64,000 nucleotides of DNA from CAYMZZ01 sp044463125 (GTDB lineage: Bacteria; Bacteroidota; Bacteroidia; Chitinophagales; Chitinophagaceae): contig JBIQMS010000005.1 of NCBI GenBank assembly GCA_044463125.1, positions 83,650 through 147,649 of the forward strand. Direction: 5' to 3'. The notes below the pieces were generated by a model. The model ran no database searches. It saw only the letters and a list, made by a program, of their open reading frames with translations, and was not told where the DNA came from. Position 1 is the stretch's first letter. Each line of letters opens with the position of its first letter. Position numbers and translations under genes: made by a program. Positions 16,808 to 24,865 of the stretch are shown here, piece by piece.

Positions 16808-18103
16808 TTATGCGGTGGCTGTTAAACTGGGTTTTTTACGGTTGCGCATATAGAAATAAAGCATGGCGAATGCTACCGTCAGGATAATCGGTATTACCAG
16901 CGTGGCATTGATGATTTCCGGACCAGCGGCGGTCTTGGCCTGGTTGAGCGCCGTTTGCATTTCCGGTGTAGCTGTGGGTGCACTATACGAAGCGATATCG
17001 GCACCCTCGGGTAATTGCGCCGCTATCTTGCTATCATAAAACTTACCCATAAAGATCATATACACCGATACAGCAAACATGCCGGCGCCGCCCATCAGGT
17101 TGAGACCTACAGCACCGGTTTTGGGAAGATTTTCCGCCACAAAACCCAGCATGGTAGGCCAGAAATAACAAACACCCAACCCAAAAACCAGGGCTCCCAC
17201 ATATACCATATTACCACTGCTATGCCCCAGGATATATAAACCCACCGCGGAAAGGATAGCAGAAATCAGCAATACACCGGTGGGTGCCAATCTGTGTACA
17301 ACAGGCTCTGCCAGGCCACGCCCTATCACCATCACTCCCGTTGAAATGGTCAGGATAAGCAGGGCATTATCTGTCACAGTTTTCAGTAATACATCAATCC
17401 ACTGTCCTGTAAACAACTCTGTAATCGCTGTGCCAAACATCAGTACAATCATCACAAGGAAAAGCGGATTGGCCAAAGAGCGATACATTTCACCGCTTGA
17501 AATACCAGCGGCCACTCGCTCGGTAACGGGGAATTTGAGTTTCAGGAAAAGGAATCCATAAAGTAATGTCGGCAGCAACATGAGGCCCACCAGCAGTTTC
17601 CAGTTAGTCAATACACCCGTGTCGGCCATACGCACACCGAGGAAATACACTACCAGGGTGCCAAGTACAATACCACCCGGGAACCAAAGGTGAAAATGGT
17701 TGAGCTTGGTGGTTTTATTATTGGGGTAAAGGGCGGTAACCAAAGGATTACAGGCCGCTTCAACGGTTCCGTTCCCCATGCCTATTAATAAGGTGGAAAC
17801 AAAGAGTGCGGTAAATCCACCCGCAAAAATCGTCAGCAGAATTCCAGACAGGTGCAGGAAAAAAGCGAGTACCAGGAGCCGCTTCATGCCAATGATATCT
17901 ACCAGGAAACCACCGATGATAACCGCGAGGGGAAATCCCCAGAAGGCAGTACTGGTGATGATGCTGGCATCTTCCTGCGAAAGCGAAAAGTCGGCCTTCC
18001 AGGTGTCGAGCAGGCCGGCACGGATACCAAAGGAAAGGGAAGTTACAAGTAAGGCCAGGCAACTGGCGACAAAGAGTTGGTTGCGGTGGATTTGGGTTTG
18101 CAT
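16808..18103 (-). CDS. MFS transporter
   Basis: A 431-residue membrane protein with 12 predicted helices. Major facilitator features are the motif between helices 2 and 3 (GGFLVDIIGMKRLLVLAF) and a repeat of this pattern in the second half. The family branch resembles sugar or glucarate-type transporters, but the substrate cannot be read from sequence. It is the first gene of the seven-gene minus-strand operon. Its start codon is 10 bases from the palindromic heptad array in the divergent promoter region. Confidence 0.85.
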   Translation of the reverse strand: MQTQIHRNQLFVASCLALLVTSLSFGIRAGLLDTWKADFSLSQEDASIITSTAFWGFPLAVIIGGFLVDIIGMKRLLVLAFFLHLSGILLTIFAGGFTALFVSTLLIGMGNGTVEAACNPLVTALYPNNKTTKLNHFHLWFPGGIVLGTLVVYFLGVRMADTGVLTNWKLLVGLMLLPTLLYGFLFLKLKFPVTERVAAGISSGEMYRSLANPLFLVMIVLMFGTAITELFTGQWIDVLLKTVTDNALLILTISTGVMVIGRGLAEPVVHRLAPTGVLLISAILSAVGLYILGHSSGNMVYVGALVFGLGVCYFWPTMLGFVAENLPKTGAVGLNLMGGAGMFAVSVYMIFMGKFYDSKIAAQLPEGADIASYSAPTATPEMQTALNQAKTAAGPEIINATLVIPIILTVAFAMLYFYMRNRKKPSLTATA

Positions 18104-18112
18104 TCGTTAGAA

Positions 18113-18165
18113 GCGTTTTACGTTTTACGTGGTACGTATTACGTAAAACGTAAAACGTACCACGC
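18113..18165. repeat. Palindromic ACGT heptad array in a divergent promoter region
   Basis: Seven in-phase units plus a flanking partial unit run without a loop gap. The left half (GCGTTTTACGTTTTACGTGG) is the near-exact reverse complement of the right half (CGTAAAACGTACCACGC and preceding bases). It fills part of the 149-base spacer between the two divergent operons of the sugar locus. Confidence 0.9.
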
Positions 18166-18252
18166 ACTAAAGGCTAAATGTACTATTTTTAAATCCACAA
18201 TAAAATCTGCTTCAAAGAAAATATTCACACTCAGCACTAACAATTGTTTGAC

Positions 18253-19422
18253 ATGATCAATCGAAAATTAAGAATGGGAATGGTTGGCGGAGGCCCTGGC
18301 GCTTTTATTGGCGCGGTGCATCGCATTGCCGCTAATATGGATGGAGAGATAGAATTGGTTTGCGGTGCTTTCAGCAGTGATCCTGAGAAATCGCAGCAAA
18401 CAGGAAAGGAGCTCTATCTCCCTATGCAACGCGTGTATGGATCCTATAAGGAAATGATCCGCACCGAAGCTGAATTGCCACCGGATCAACGCATGGATAT
18501 TGTAAGTATAGTAACGCCTAACCATGTTCACTTTGAACCTGCAAAGCTGGCACTGGAAAATGGCTTTCATGTAATTCTCGACAAGCCTCTTGCCCTCAAT
18601 CTCGATGAGGCTAAAAAACTATATGAAATTGCTAAAAAAAGTCAACTGCAGTTTTGCCTCACACATACTTATACGGGTTATCCCATGGTGAAAGAAGCCC
18701 GGCAGTTTGTGCAAAGTGGCAAATTGGGGAAGATTCGCAAAGTGTATGTGGATTATCCGCAAGGTTGGCTGAGCCAGTTTTTGGAAGGGGCAGGGGATGG
18801 CGCGCGTTCCTTTAAGCAGGCCGACTGGCGTACTGATCCTGCAAGAAGCGGCATGGCCGGAGCAATGGGAGATATTGGCACACATGCTTTCAACCTGGCC
18901 GAATATGTGAGCGGATTGAAAGTAACGCATATTTGCGCCGACATCAATACCGTGGTGGAAGGCCGTAAGCTGGATGATGATGGCTCTGTACTATTGAAGT
19001 TTGAAAACGGTGCCAGTGGGTTGTTGTACGCGACACAGGTGGCCGCAGGAGAAGAAAACAATACCAAGGTTCGGGTGTATGGCGAAAAAGGAGGCATAGA
19101 ATGGAAGCAGGAAGATGCCAACACATTACTGGTGCGCTGGTTCGATAAGCCCGCGGAAATTCATCGGGCAGGTACTCCTTATCTCAGCAGCTATGCCAAA
19201 CACAATACACGCACACCGGCGGGACATCCCGAAGGATACCTCGAAGCCTTCGCGAATTTGTACCGCAACTTTGCCCTTTGTGTAAAAGCACAGATGGCCG
19301 GTTTAAAGCCACAGCCCGAATGGGCCGATTTCCCTGGAGTGGAAGACGGCCTGCGCGGAATGGAATTTGTGGAGAAAGTAATTGCAAGCGGCAAAAGCGA
19401 CCAAAAATGGACATCCCTATAA
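18253..19422 (+). CDS. Gfo/Idh/MocA family oxidoreductase
   Basis: A 389-residue cytoplasmic protein. The ATG at 18253 is preferred to the TTG at 18244 because it puts LRMGMVGGGPGAFIG, the NAD(P)-binding Rossmann motif, at the expected distance. DIVSIVTPNHVHFEPAKLAL and ILDKPLALNLDEAKKL (the conserved EKP-like lysine appears here as DKPLA) are family hallmarks. GDIGTHAFNLAEYV has the conserved His. In 3-keto-glycoside pathways such enzymes reduce 3-keto-glucose back to glucose. It is the first gene of the four-gene plus-strand operon. Confidence 0.88.
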   Translation: MINRKLRMGMVGGGPGAFIGAVHRIAANMDGEIELVCGAFSSDPEKSQQTGKELYLPMQRVYGSYKEMIRTEAELPPDQRMDIVSIVTPNHVHFEPAKLALENGFHVILDKPLALNLDEAKKLYEIAKKSQLQFCLTHTYTGYPMVKEARQFVQSGKLGKIRKVYVDYPQGWLSQFLEGAGDGARSFKQADWRTDPARSGMAGAMGDIGTHAFNLAEYVSGLKVTHICADINTVVEGRKLDDDGSVLLKFENGASGLLYATQVAAGEENNTKVRVYGEKGGIEWKQEDANTLLVRWFDKPAEIHRAGTPYLSSYAKHNTRTPAGHPEGYLEAFANLYRNFALCVKAQMAGLKPQPEWADFPGVEDGLRGMEFVEKVIASGKSDQKWTSL

Positions 19423-19448
19423 CTTAAAACTTACAACTTAAAACTTCA
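19420..19448. repeat. AACTTAN heptad array starting on a stop codon
   Basis: Four in-phase units (AACTTAA, AACTTAC, AACTTAA, AACTTCA) start with the last two bases of the oxidoreductase stop codon. They fill almost the whole 30-base gap to the next start. They are the reverse-complement form of the TAAGTTN family. Confidence 0.85.
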
Positions 19449-19452
19449 CTCA

Positions 19453-20508
19453 ATGACAACAATAAAAGGTCCCGGAATTTTTCTGGCTCAGTTTATGGGC
19501 GATAAACCACCCTTTAATGATCTACGCAGTATTTGCCAGTGGGCGCAATCCCTGGGCTTTAAAGCAGTACAGATACCCACCTGGGATCCCCGTTGTATTG
19601 ATTTGCAGAAAGCGGCTGAAAGTAAAACCTATGCCGACGAACTGAAAGGAACCATCGCGGAGTATGGATTGGAGATCAGTGAGCTTTCTACCCATTTGCA
19701 GGGGCAGTTAGTAGCTGTGCACCCGGCTTATGATGATCTATTTGATGCTTTTGCGCCCGATGCGTTGAAGAAGAATCCGAAAGCGCGTACCGAGTGGGCG
19801 ATTCAGCAACTGTTATATGGCGCCAAAGCTTCCCAGAACCTGGGACTAACCGCCCATGCCACTTTCAGTGGATCACTGCTCTGGCATACCTTTCATCCCT
19901 GGCCGCAAAGACCTGCCGGGCTGGTGGAGGAAGGTTTCCGCGAACTGGGTCGTCGCTGGATGCCCATCCTGAATAAATTTGATGAATGTGGGGTGGATGT
20001 GTGTTACGAGATTCATCCGGGTGAAGACCTTTTTGATGGTGTTACTTATGAAATGTTTCTGGAAGAAGTAAAACAACATCCCCGTGCCTGCCTGCTCTAT
20101 GATCCTTCGCACTTTGTATTGCAGCAACTCGATTATATCCAGTATATCGATTTCTATCATGAAAGAATCCGGGCTTTCCACGTAAAGGATGCGGAATTCA
20201 ATAGTACCGGAAAGCAGGGAACTTTTGGCGGGTACCAGAGCTGGCTGAAACGCGCTGGCCGTTATCGTTCACCAGGCGATGGGCAGGTGGACTTTAAAAC
20301 CATATTTAGTAAGTTGACCGAATATGGTTATCCGGGTTGGGCAGTGATGGAATGGGAGTGCTGCATCAAGCACCCCGAAGACGGGGCCCGTGAAGGCGCA
20401 GCTTTTATCCGCGACCATATCATCCGCGTAACGGAAAAAGCCTTCGACGATTTTGCCGGCGTGGAAACCGATCCGCAATTTATCAGGTCTTTATTGGGAT
20501 TGAGTTGA
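19453..20508 (+). CDS. Sugar phosphate isomerase/epimerase (xylose isomerase-like TIM barrel), cytoplasmic
   Basis: A 351-residue protein without a signal peptide. The barrel begins TIKGPGIFLAQFMGDKPPFN. Metal-binding residues are visible in VDVCYEIHPGEDLFDG (Glu), LLYDPSHFVLQQLDY (Asp and His) and IRAFHVKDAEF (His and Asp). It is longer than the two exported relatives in this locus because of inserts around residues 95-130. A likely job is epimerisation or isomerisation of a keto-sugar delivered by the transporters, inferred from context. It is second in the plus-strand operon. Confidence 0.88.
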   Translation: MTTIKGPGIFLAQFMGDKPPFNDLRSICQWAQSLGFKAVQIPTWDPRCIDLQKAAESKTYADELKGTIAEYGLEISELSTHLQGQLVAVHPAYDDLFDAFAPDALKKNPKARTEWAIQQLLYGAKASQNLGLTAHATFSGSLLWHTFHPWPQRPAGLVEEGFRELGRRWMPILNKFDECGVDVCYEIHPGEDLFDGVTYEMFLEEVKQHPRACLLYDPSHFVLQQLDYIQYIDFYHERIRAFHVKDAEFNSTGKQGTFGGYQSWLKRAGRYRSPGDGQVDFKTIFSKLTEYGYPGWAVMEWECCIKHPEDGAREGAAFIRDHIIRVTEKAFDDFAGVETDPQFIRSLLGLS

Positions 20509-20549
20509 AATTTTACTGACATTTGACAGAACCAATTAATTTACCACAT

Positions 20550-20939
20550 ATGAAAAAAATACTCCTCACTGCATCCCTGGCAGCTCTACTTGTTGCTTGC
20601 GGCAACAATGAACCGTCTACTCCCGCTGAGCCTGCAAAGGAAGAACCGAAGGCTGAATCAGTTTCTGATAATCCCGATTATAAAAAAGGGCTGGCATTGA
20701 TTGCCAAGAGTGATTGCCTTACCTGTCATAAGGTGGACGAAGCCATCAATGGTCCATCCTATCGTCAGGTGGCTGAAAAATATGCCGACCAGGCGCCGGG
20801 AATTATTCCCACCCTTGCTGAGAAAATCATCAAAGGGGGAAGCGGCAACTGGGGCTCTGTTCCCATGCTGGCGCATGCCGACCTGAGCCAGGAAGACGCG
20901 GAAGCGATGGTGAAATATATTTTGTTACTGAAAAAATAA
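20550..20939 (+). CDS. c-type cytochrome lipoprotein
   Basis: A 129-residue protein starting at the ATG 20550; an upstream TTG at 20523 would add nine residues before the signal and is rejected. The signal MKKILLTASLAALLVAC ends in a lipobox cysteine, followed by an acidic Pro/Glu/Ala linker. CLTCH (haem attachment) and VPMLAH (distal Met ligand) define a class I monohaem cytochrome of the c551/c552 type. It is probably the electron acceptor of the GMC dehydrogenase complex in the periplasm. The DUF1080 gene follows by nine bases. Confidence 0.92.
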   Translation: MKKILLTASLAALLVACGNNEPSTPAEPAKEEPKAESVSDNPDYKKGLALIAKSDCLTCHKVDEAINGPSYRQVAEKYADQAPGIIPTLAEKIIKGGSGNWGSVPMLAHADLSQEDAEAMVKYILLLKK

Positions 20940-20948
20940 GAAAAAGGA

Positions 20949-21698
20949 ATGCTGAAATATTTGCTGACAGCCGCCACCCTGGCGATGATTGTCGCCTGCA
21001 ACAATGCATCAGGTAATAAGAAAAGTATCGAAATGGCAACGGCTTCGGCACAGTACAACAGCCTGACCGAAAAAGAAAAGCAGGAAGGCTGGCAACTGCT
21101 CTTCGATGGTAATACCACGAAGGGTTGGCACAAGTATGGTGGCGAGGCTACCGGAGCCGCCTGGAAAGTACAGGACAGCAGTCTTTTCTTCGATGCTTCC
21201 GTAAAAGACGGAGGTGGTGATATTGTAACCGATGATGAGTATGATAATTTTCATCTCAAGCTCGATTGGAAAGTTGACCTGGGGGCAAATAGCGGCATTA
21301 TCCTTTATATCCACGAAGACAAATCCAAATATCGCTTTCCCTGGGAAACCGGTCCCGAAATGCAGGTGCTGGATAATGAAAGACACCCCGACGCGAAAAT
21401 CGTGAAGCATCGGGCGGGTGATTTGTACGACCTGATCTCCTGCAGCCAGGAAACCGTTAGACCGGCGCTGGAATGGAACCAGGTAGAAATAAAATCACTA
21501 AACGGTAAATTGGATTTCTACCTGAATGGTGTGAATGTAGTGAGTACCACACTTTGGGATGATGCCTGGCGCCAAATGGTAGCCAAGAGCAAGTTCAGAG
21601 GCATGAAGGATTTTGCCACTTACAAAAAAGGCCGCCTCGGCTTGCAGGACCATGGTGATAAAGTGTGGTTCAGAAATATTCGGATAAAGCGACTGTGA
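20949..21698 (+). CDS. DUF1080 (3-keto-disaccharide hydrolase domain) lipoprotein
   Basis: A 249-residue protein with the lipoprotein signal MLKYLLTAATLAMIVAC. The mature part is a concanavalin-like DUF1080 domain: GWQLLFDGNTTKGWHKYGG, FHLKLDWKVDLGANSGIILY and WNQVEIKSLNGKLDFYLNGV are typical. DUF1080 members have been linked to cleavage of 3-keto-glycosides in Bacteroidota, and that fits the dehydrogenase genes around it. It is the last gene of the plus-strand operon. A heptad array with no terminator-like hairpin of its own follows. Confidence 0.9.
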   Translation: MLKYLLTAATLAMIVACNNASGNKKSIEMATASAQYNSLTEKEKQEGWQLLFDGNTTKGWHKYGGEATGAAWKVQDSSLFFDASVKDGGGDIVTDDEYDNFHLKLDWKVDLGANSGIILYIHEDKSKYRFPWETGPEMQVLDNERHPDAKIVKHRAGDLYDLISCSQETVRPALEWNQVEIKSLNGKLDFYLNGVNVVSTTLWDDAWRQMVAKSKFRGMKDFATYKKGRLGLQDHGDKVWFRNIRIKRL

Positions 21699-21708
21699 GG
21701 ATGGTTAA

Positions 21709-21823
21709 ACGTTTTACGTAGTACGTTGTACGTTTTTTAGTTTAAAGTTTAGGGTTTAAAGTTTAAGAAAATCAATTCCGTCCAACCTTAAACTTTAAAC
21801 CCTAAACCCTAAACCTTAAACTC
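21709..21823. repeat. Heptad array between convergent genes
   Basis: Four ACGTNNT units (21709-21736) and four RGTTTAR units (21739-21766) are followed by complementary units CTTAAAC/CCTAAAC (21786-21823). The GGTTTA arms can pair. A right ACGT arm is missing. Confidence 0.85.
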
Positions 21824-21855
21824 TCTATCGAATAATCAAATTCCCCAATTCTCCC

Positions 21856-23364
21856 TCACTCAATCTTCGTTATCTTCAGCACATTCGTTGGCAGGTGTTG
21901 CGCTACCGGCGTGCTTCCGGTATTCACTATAGTGTCGCCGGGTTTTACAAAACCCCTTTCTTTCAGGATGGAGATTTGATCGAAGATGATATCATCCAGG
22001 CTTTCTTCTTCATCATAGAAGAATGCGCGTACGCCCCAGCTAAGGCTAAGCTGGTTGACAAGCGTTTTCTTTTTGGTAAAAATATAAAGCGGTGATTTGG
22101 GGCGATAGCTGCTGAGCATAAATGCGGTGTAGCCGCTTTGCGTCATGCCTACCAGCGCATCGGCGGTAATATCGCTCGCTATTTTACAGGCGTTATAGCA
22201 AATGGCATCGCTGAGGAAGGAGGGAGAGTGCGCGATGGCTTTCAGGTCTTCCTCGCGGTTGTAGCGGTATTCGGTGCGCTCCACTTCCAGGATGATGCGG
22301 CGCATGGTTTCCACCACCAGGGTGGGATGCATACCCATAGCCGTTTCACCACTCAGCATCACGGCATCTGCACCTTCCAATACGGCGTTGGCCACATCGG
22401 TAATTTCGCTCCGGTTGGGTTTCACCCGATCCATCATACTTTCCATCATCTGTGTAGCTACTACTACTGGCTTGCCGCGGTGAATACATTTACGAATTAT
22501 GTCCCGCTGAGCCATGGGAACTTTCTCTACGGGAAGTTCCACACCCAGGTCGCCACGGGCTACCATCACGGCATCTGACTCTACAATGATATTGCGAAGA
22601 TCGGCCAGCGCCGAAGGCATCTCGATTTTTGCCATCACTTTGATGGAACTTCCTTTGTCGGCCACACGTTGCTTCAAATCAATGATGTCTTCTGCTTTGC
22701 GAACAAAAGAAAGCGCTACCCAGTCCAATTCCTGTTCAATAATGAAGTTAAAATCTTCAATATCCTTTTCCGTCATGGCGGGAAGGGATATCGCTGTATC
22801 AGGCAGGTTCACTCCCTTCTTGGGTAAAAGCATGCCGCCATAAGTTACCCGCACTTTCACTTCATCCCTGGGTGTAATTTCCGTAACCACTACTTCGAGC
22901 TTGCCATCGTCGATCATGATCTTTTCGCCCGGTTTCACATCACGATGCAGGTCGGGGTAGGAGATATAGATCTTTTCCTTTGTACCCACGAGTTTTTCTT
23001 TCGAGGTAAAAGTGAGTATATCGCCCGGCTCTATTTTCAGCGCGCCATTTTCAATTTCACCAACGCGCAATTTGGGTCCCTGCAGGTCGCCAAGTATGGA
23101 AATATTGTAAGGCTCTGTTTTGTTGATCCGACGGATATGGTTGATAATCTCCAGTTTGTTTTCGTGAGAACCGTGGGAGAAGTTCAATCGAAAAACATTC
23201 ACCCCAGCCTTTACCAACTCCAGCAATTTTTCATATGTATCGCTGGCGGGTCCTACTGTGGCAACAATCTTGGTTTTGTGAAATGTATGCGCTAAACCGG
23301 CGGAACGGTCCATTTCCGCGTGGTAGTATTTTTCTGCTTTCTTGCTCATGGTGCTTATGCTCAT
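21856..23364 (-). CDS. pyk: Pyruvate kinase
   Basis: A 502-residue glycolytic enzyme converting phosphoenolpyruvate and ADP to pyruvate and ATP. Signatures: HKTKIVATVGPASDTYEKLL at residues 29-48, NVFRLNFSHG with the substrate-binding Arg, VMAKIEMPSALADL with the active-site Lys and Glu, and MVARGDLGVELP. The C-terminal regulatory domain is complete (GMTQSGYTAFMLSSYRPKSP, TIVNTGSTPVAQHLPTNVLK). A second in-frame ATG at 23349 is an alternative start. It lies 28 bases after pfkA, so the two irreversible steps of glycolysis are in one operon. Confidence 0.97.
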   Translation of the reverse strand: MSISTMSKKAEKYYHAEMDRSAGLAHTFHKTKIVATVGPASDTYEKLLELVKAGVNVFRLNFSHGSHENKLEIINHIRRINKTEPYNISILGDLQGPKLRVGEIENGALKIEPGDILTFTSKEKLVGTKEKIYISYPDLHRDVKPGEKIMIDDGKLEVVVTEITPRDEVKVRVTYGGMLLPKKGVNLPDTAISLPAMTEKDIEDFNFIIEQELDWVALSFVRKAEDIIDLKQRVADKGSSIKVMAKIEMPSALADLRNIIVESDAVMVARGDLGVELPVEKVPMAQRDIIRKCIHRGKPVVVATQMMESMMDRVKPNRSEITDVANAVLEGADAVMLSGETAMGMHPTLVVETMRRIILEVERTEYRYNREEDLKAIAHSPSFLSDAICYNACKIASDITADALVGMTQSGYTAFMLSSYRPKSPLYIFTKKKTLVNQLSLSWGVRAFFYDEEESLDDIIFDQISILKERGFVKPGDTIVNTGSTPVAQHLPTNVLKITKIE

Positions 23365-23392
23365 TAAAATATTCGGGCGAGAAGCGAAAGGA

Positions 23393-24376
23393 TCAGGATG
23401 CGAGAATCTTCACGATCTTCATCCATTCTTCGCTGATATGGCCTTTGTTTTTCACCGCCTGTTCCAGCGGGATATAATGCATCTTATTGTTTTTGATACC
23501 GACAAACATATTGTGCTTCCCTTCCATCAGGCATTCTACCGCATGGTACCCCATACGGCTCGCTATCAGACGGTCGATGCAGGTGGGTGAGCCACCCCTT
23601 TGAATATGGCCCAGAATAGCTACGCGAATTTCCGCGTTGGGCAGATTCTGTTGCAGCACTTTTTGTACTTCATTGGCGCCGCCAAAATCATCTCCTTCGG
23701 CTACCACAATGAGGTTGACGAGCTTCTTGCGACGCTCTTTTTCCTGGAGTGATTGAATGATCTGGTCGATATCAGTTTTTTGCTCCGGGATCAGAATATT
23801 TTCCGCGCCGGTAGCGATGCCACTGTGCAGGGCGATATAACCGGCATCGCGGCCCATCACTTCAATAATAAAAATGCGGTCATGCGCGTCCATGGTATCA
23901 CGGATTTTATCGATCGCGCGTACCGCCGTATTTACTGCCGTATCAAAACCAATGGTGAAATCGGTGCCATGAATGTCCTTATCAATGGTACCGGCCAATC
24001 CCACACAGGGAATATCACATTCCTGGCTCAGCTTTACTGCTCCGCGAAATGATCCGTCGCCTCCAATGATCACCAGCCCGTTGATGCCGCGTTTTTTGAG
24101 ATTTGCATAGGCTTTCTTTCTGCCCGCTTCTTCATAAAAATCCTTGCAACGTGCGGTTTTCAAAATGGTGCCGCCACGCTGAATAATGTTGGCTACTGAT
24201 TTTGATTCCATCAATACAATGTCATCATCAATCATTCCCTGGTAGCCCCGCATGATGCCATAAACTTCAATGCCGTGATAAGTCGCTGTCCGCACTACTG
24301 CCCGGATGGCTGCATTCATGCCCGGTGCATCACCACCCGATGTAAGAACACCTATCTTCGTAACTTTATTTGCCAT
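23393..24376 (-). CDS. pfkA: ATP-dependent 6-phosphofructokinase
   Basis: A 327-residue protein of the bacterial ATP-PFK type. IGVLTSGGDAPGMNAAIRAV at residues 7-26 is the nucleotide-binding start, IGGDGSFRGA and GLAGTIDKDIHGTDFTIGFD hold the catalytic region with the TIDKD Asp. VEVMGRD-type sequence IIEVMGRDAGYIA and HIQRGGSPTCIDRLIA complete the family signature. It phosphorylates fructose-6-phosphate. pyk is 28 bases downstream. The upstream spacer to 24865 carries several repeat classes. Confidence 0.97.
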   Translation of the reverse strand: MANKVTKIGVLTSGGDAPGMNAAIRAVVRTATYHGIEVYGIMRGYQGMIDDDIVLMESKSVANIIQRGGTILKTARCKDFYEEAGRKKAYANLKKRGINGLVIIGGDGSFRGAVKLSQECDIPCVGLAGTIDKDIHGTDFTIGFDTAVNTAVRAIDKIRDTMDAHDRIFIIEVMGRDAGYIALHSGIATGAENILIPEQKTDIDQIIQSLQEKERRKKLVNLIVVAEGDDFGGANEVQKVLQQNLPNAEIRVAILGHIQRGGSPTCIDRLIASRMGYHAVECLMEGKHNMFVGIKNNKMHYIPLEQAVKNKGHISEEWMKIVKILAS

Positions 24377-24546
24377 TTGGTGTGTAAATAACTGGTTTTT
24401 AAGAATATCTAATTTGGTTTGGCAGGCATCCGGACCTACTCCGGCCGTTAGCGGCTCAAAAATAAGGTTTTGTTGTCATTGTGTGTGATGCTTACATATT
24501 GTTATTTGATTGTGAAGCAAATGGGCGTTAGTTTTGAGAGGAGTAG

Positions 24547-24609
24547 TAAGTAGTAAGTGGTGAGTGGTAAGTAGGAAGTAGGAATTGGGAAGTAGGAATT
24601 GGGAAGTAG
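24547..24609. repeat. TAAGTNG/GAAGTAG heptad array
   Basis: Nine in-phase heptads move from TAAGTAG through TGAGTGG to alternating GAAGTAG and GAATTGG units. The drift of a single array through variants is clear. A complementary arm is not seen. Confidence 0.85.
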
Positions 24610-24672
24610 GTGTTGTAAGTTGATGAGAGAAGAAATGATTGAATGGCTGAAACTGAAAATTGGTTTCAGAAA

Positions 24673-24800
24673 AAAATCTGCGCCAATCTGCGCTTTAATC
24701 TGCGATAATCTGCGGGAAAACTCACCTGCATACTAAAGCTGTTTAAAGTGCTAAAGCGTTTCCCGCAGATTTTCGCAGATTTTTCCGCAGATCAGCGCCT
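24673..24800. repeat. CTGCG-rich inverted repeat, copy 2
   Basis: AATCTGCG units at 24675-24717 face CGCAGATT units at 24762-24795. The arms pair imperfectly, best around ATCTGCGGGAAA. It is the same family as the copies at 3207 and 58771. Confidence 0.85.
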
Positions 24801-24804
24801 CACA

Positions 24805-24860
24805 ACGATTCAACGATTAAACAGTTCAACAATTCAACAGTTCAACAGTTCAACAATTCA
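24805..24860. repeat. ACARTTCA octamer array
   Basis: Seven in-phase octamers (two ACGATTNA, then ACAGTTCA and ACAATTCA) end five bases before the prolyl oligopeptidase start codon. The period is 8 bases, not 7. Confidence 0.85.
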
Positions 24861-24865
24861 ACCAT

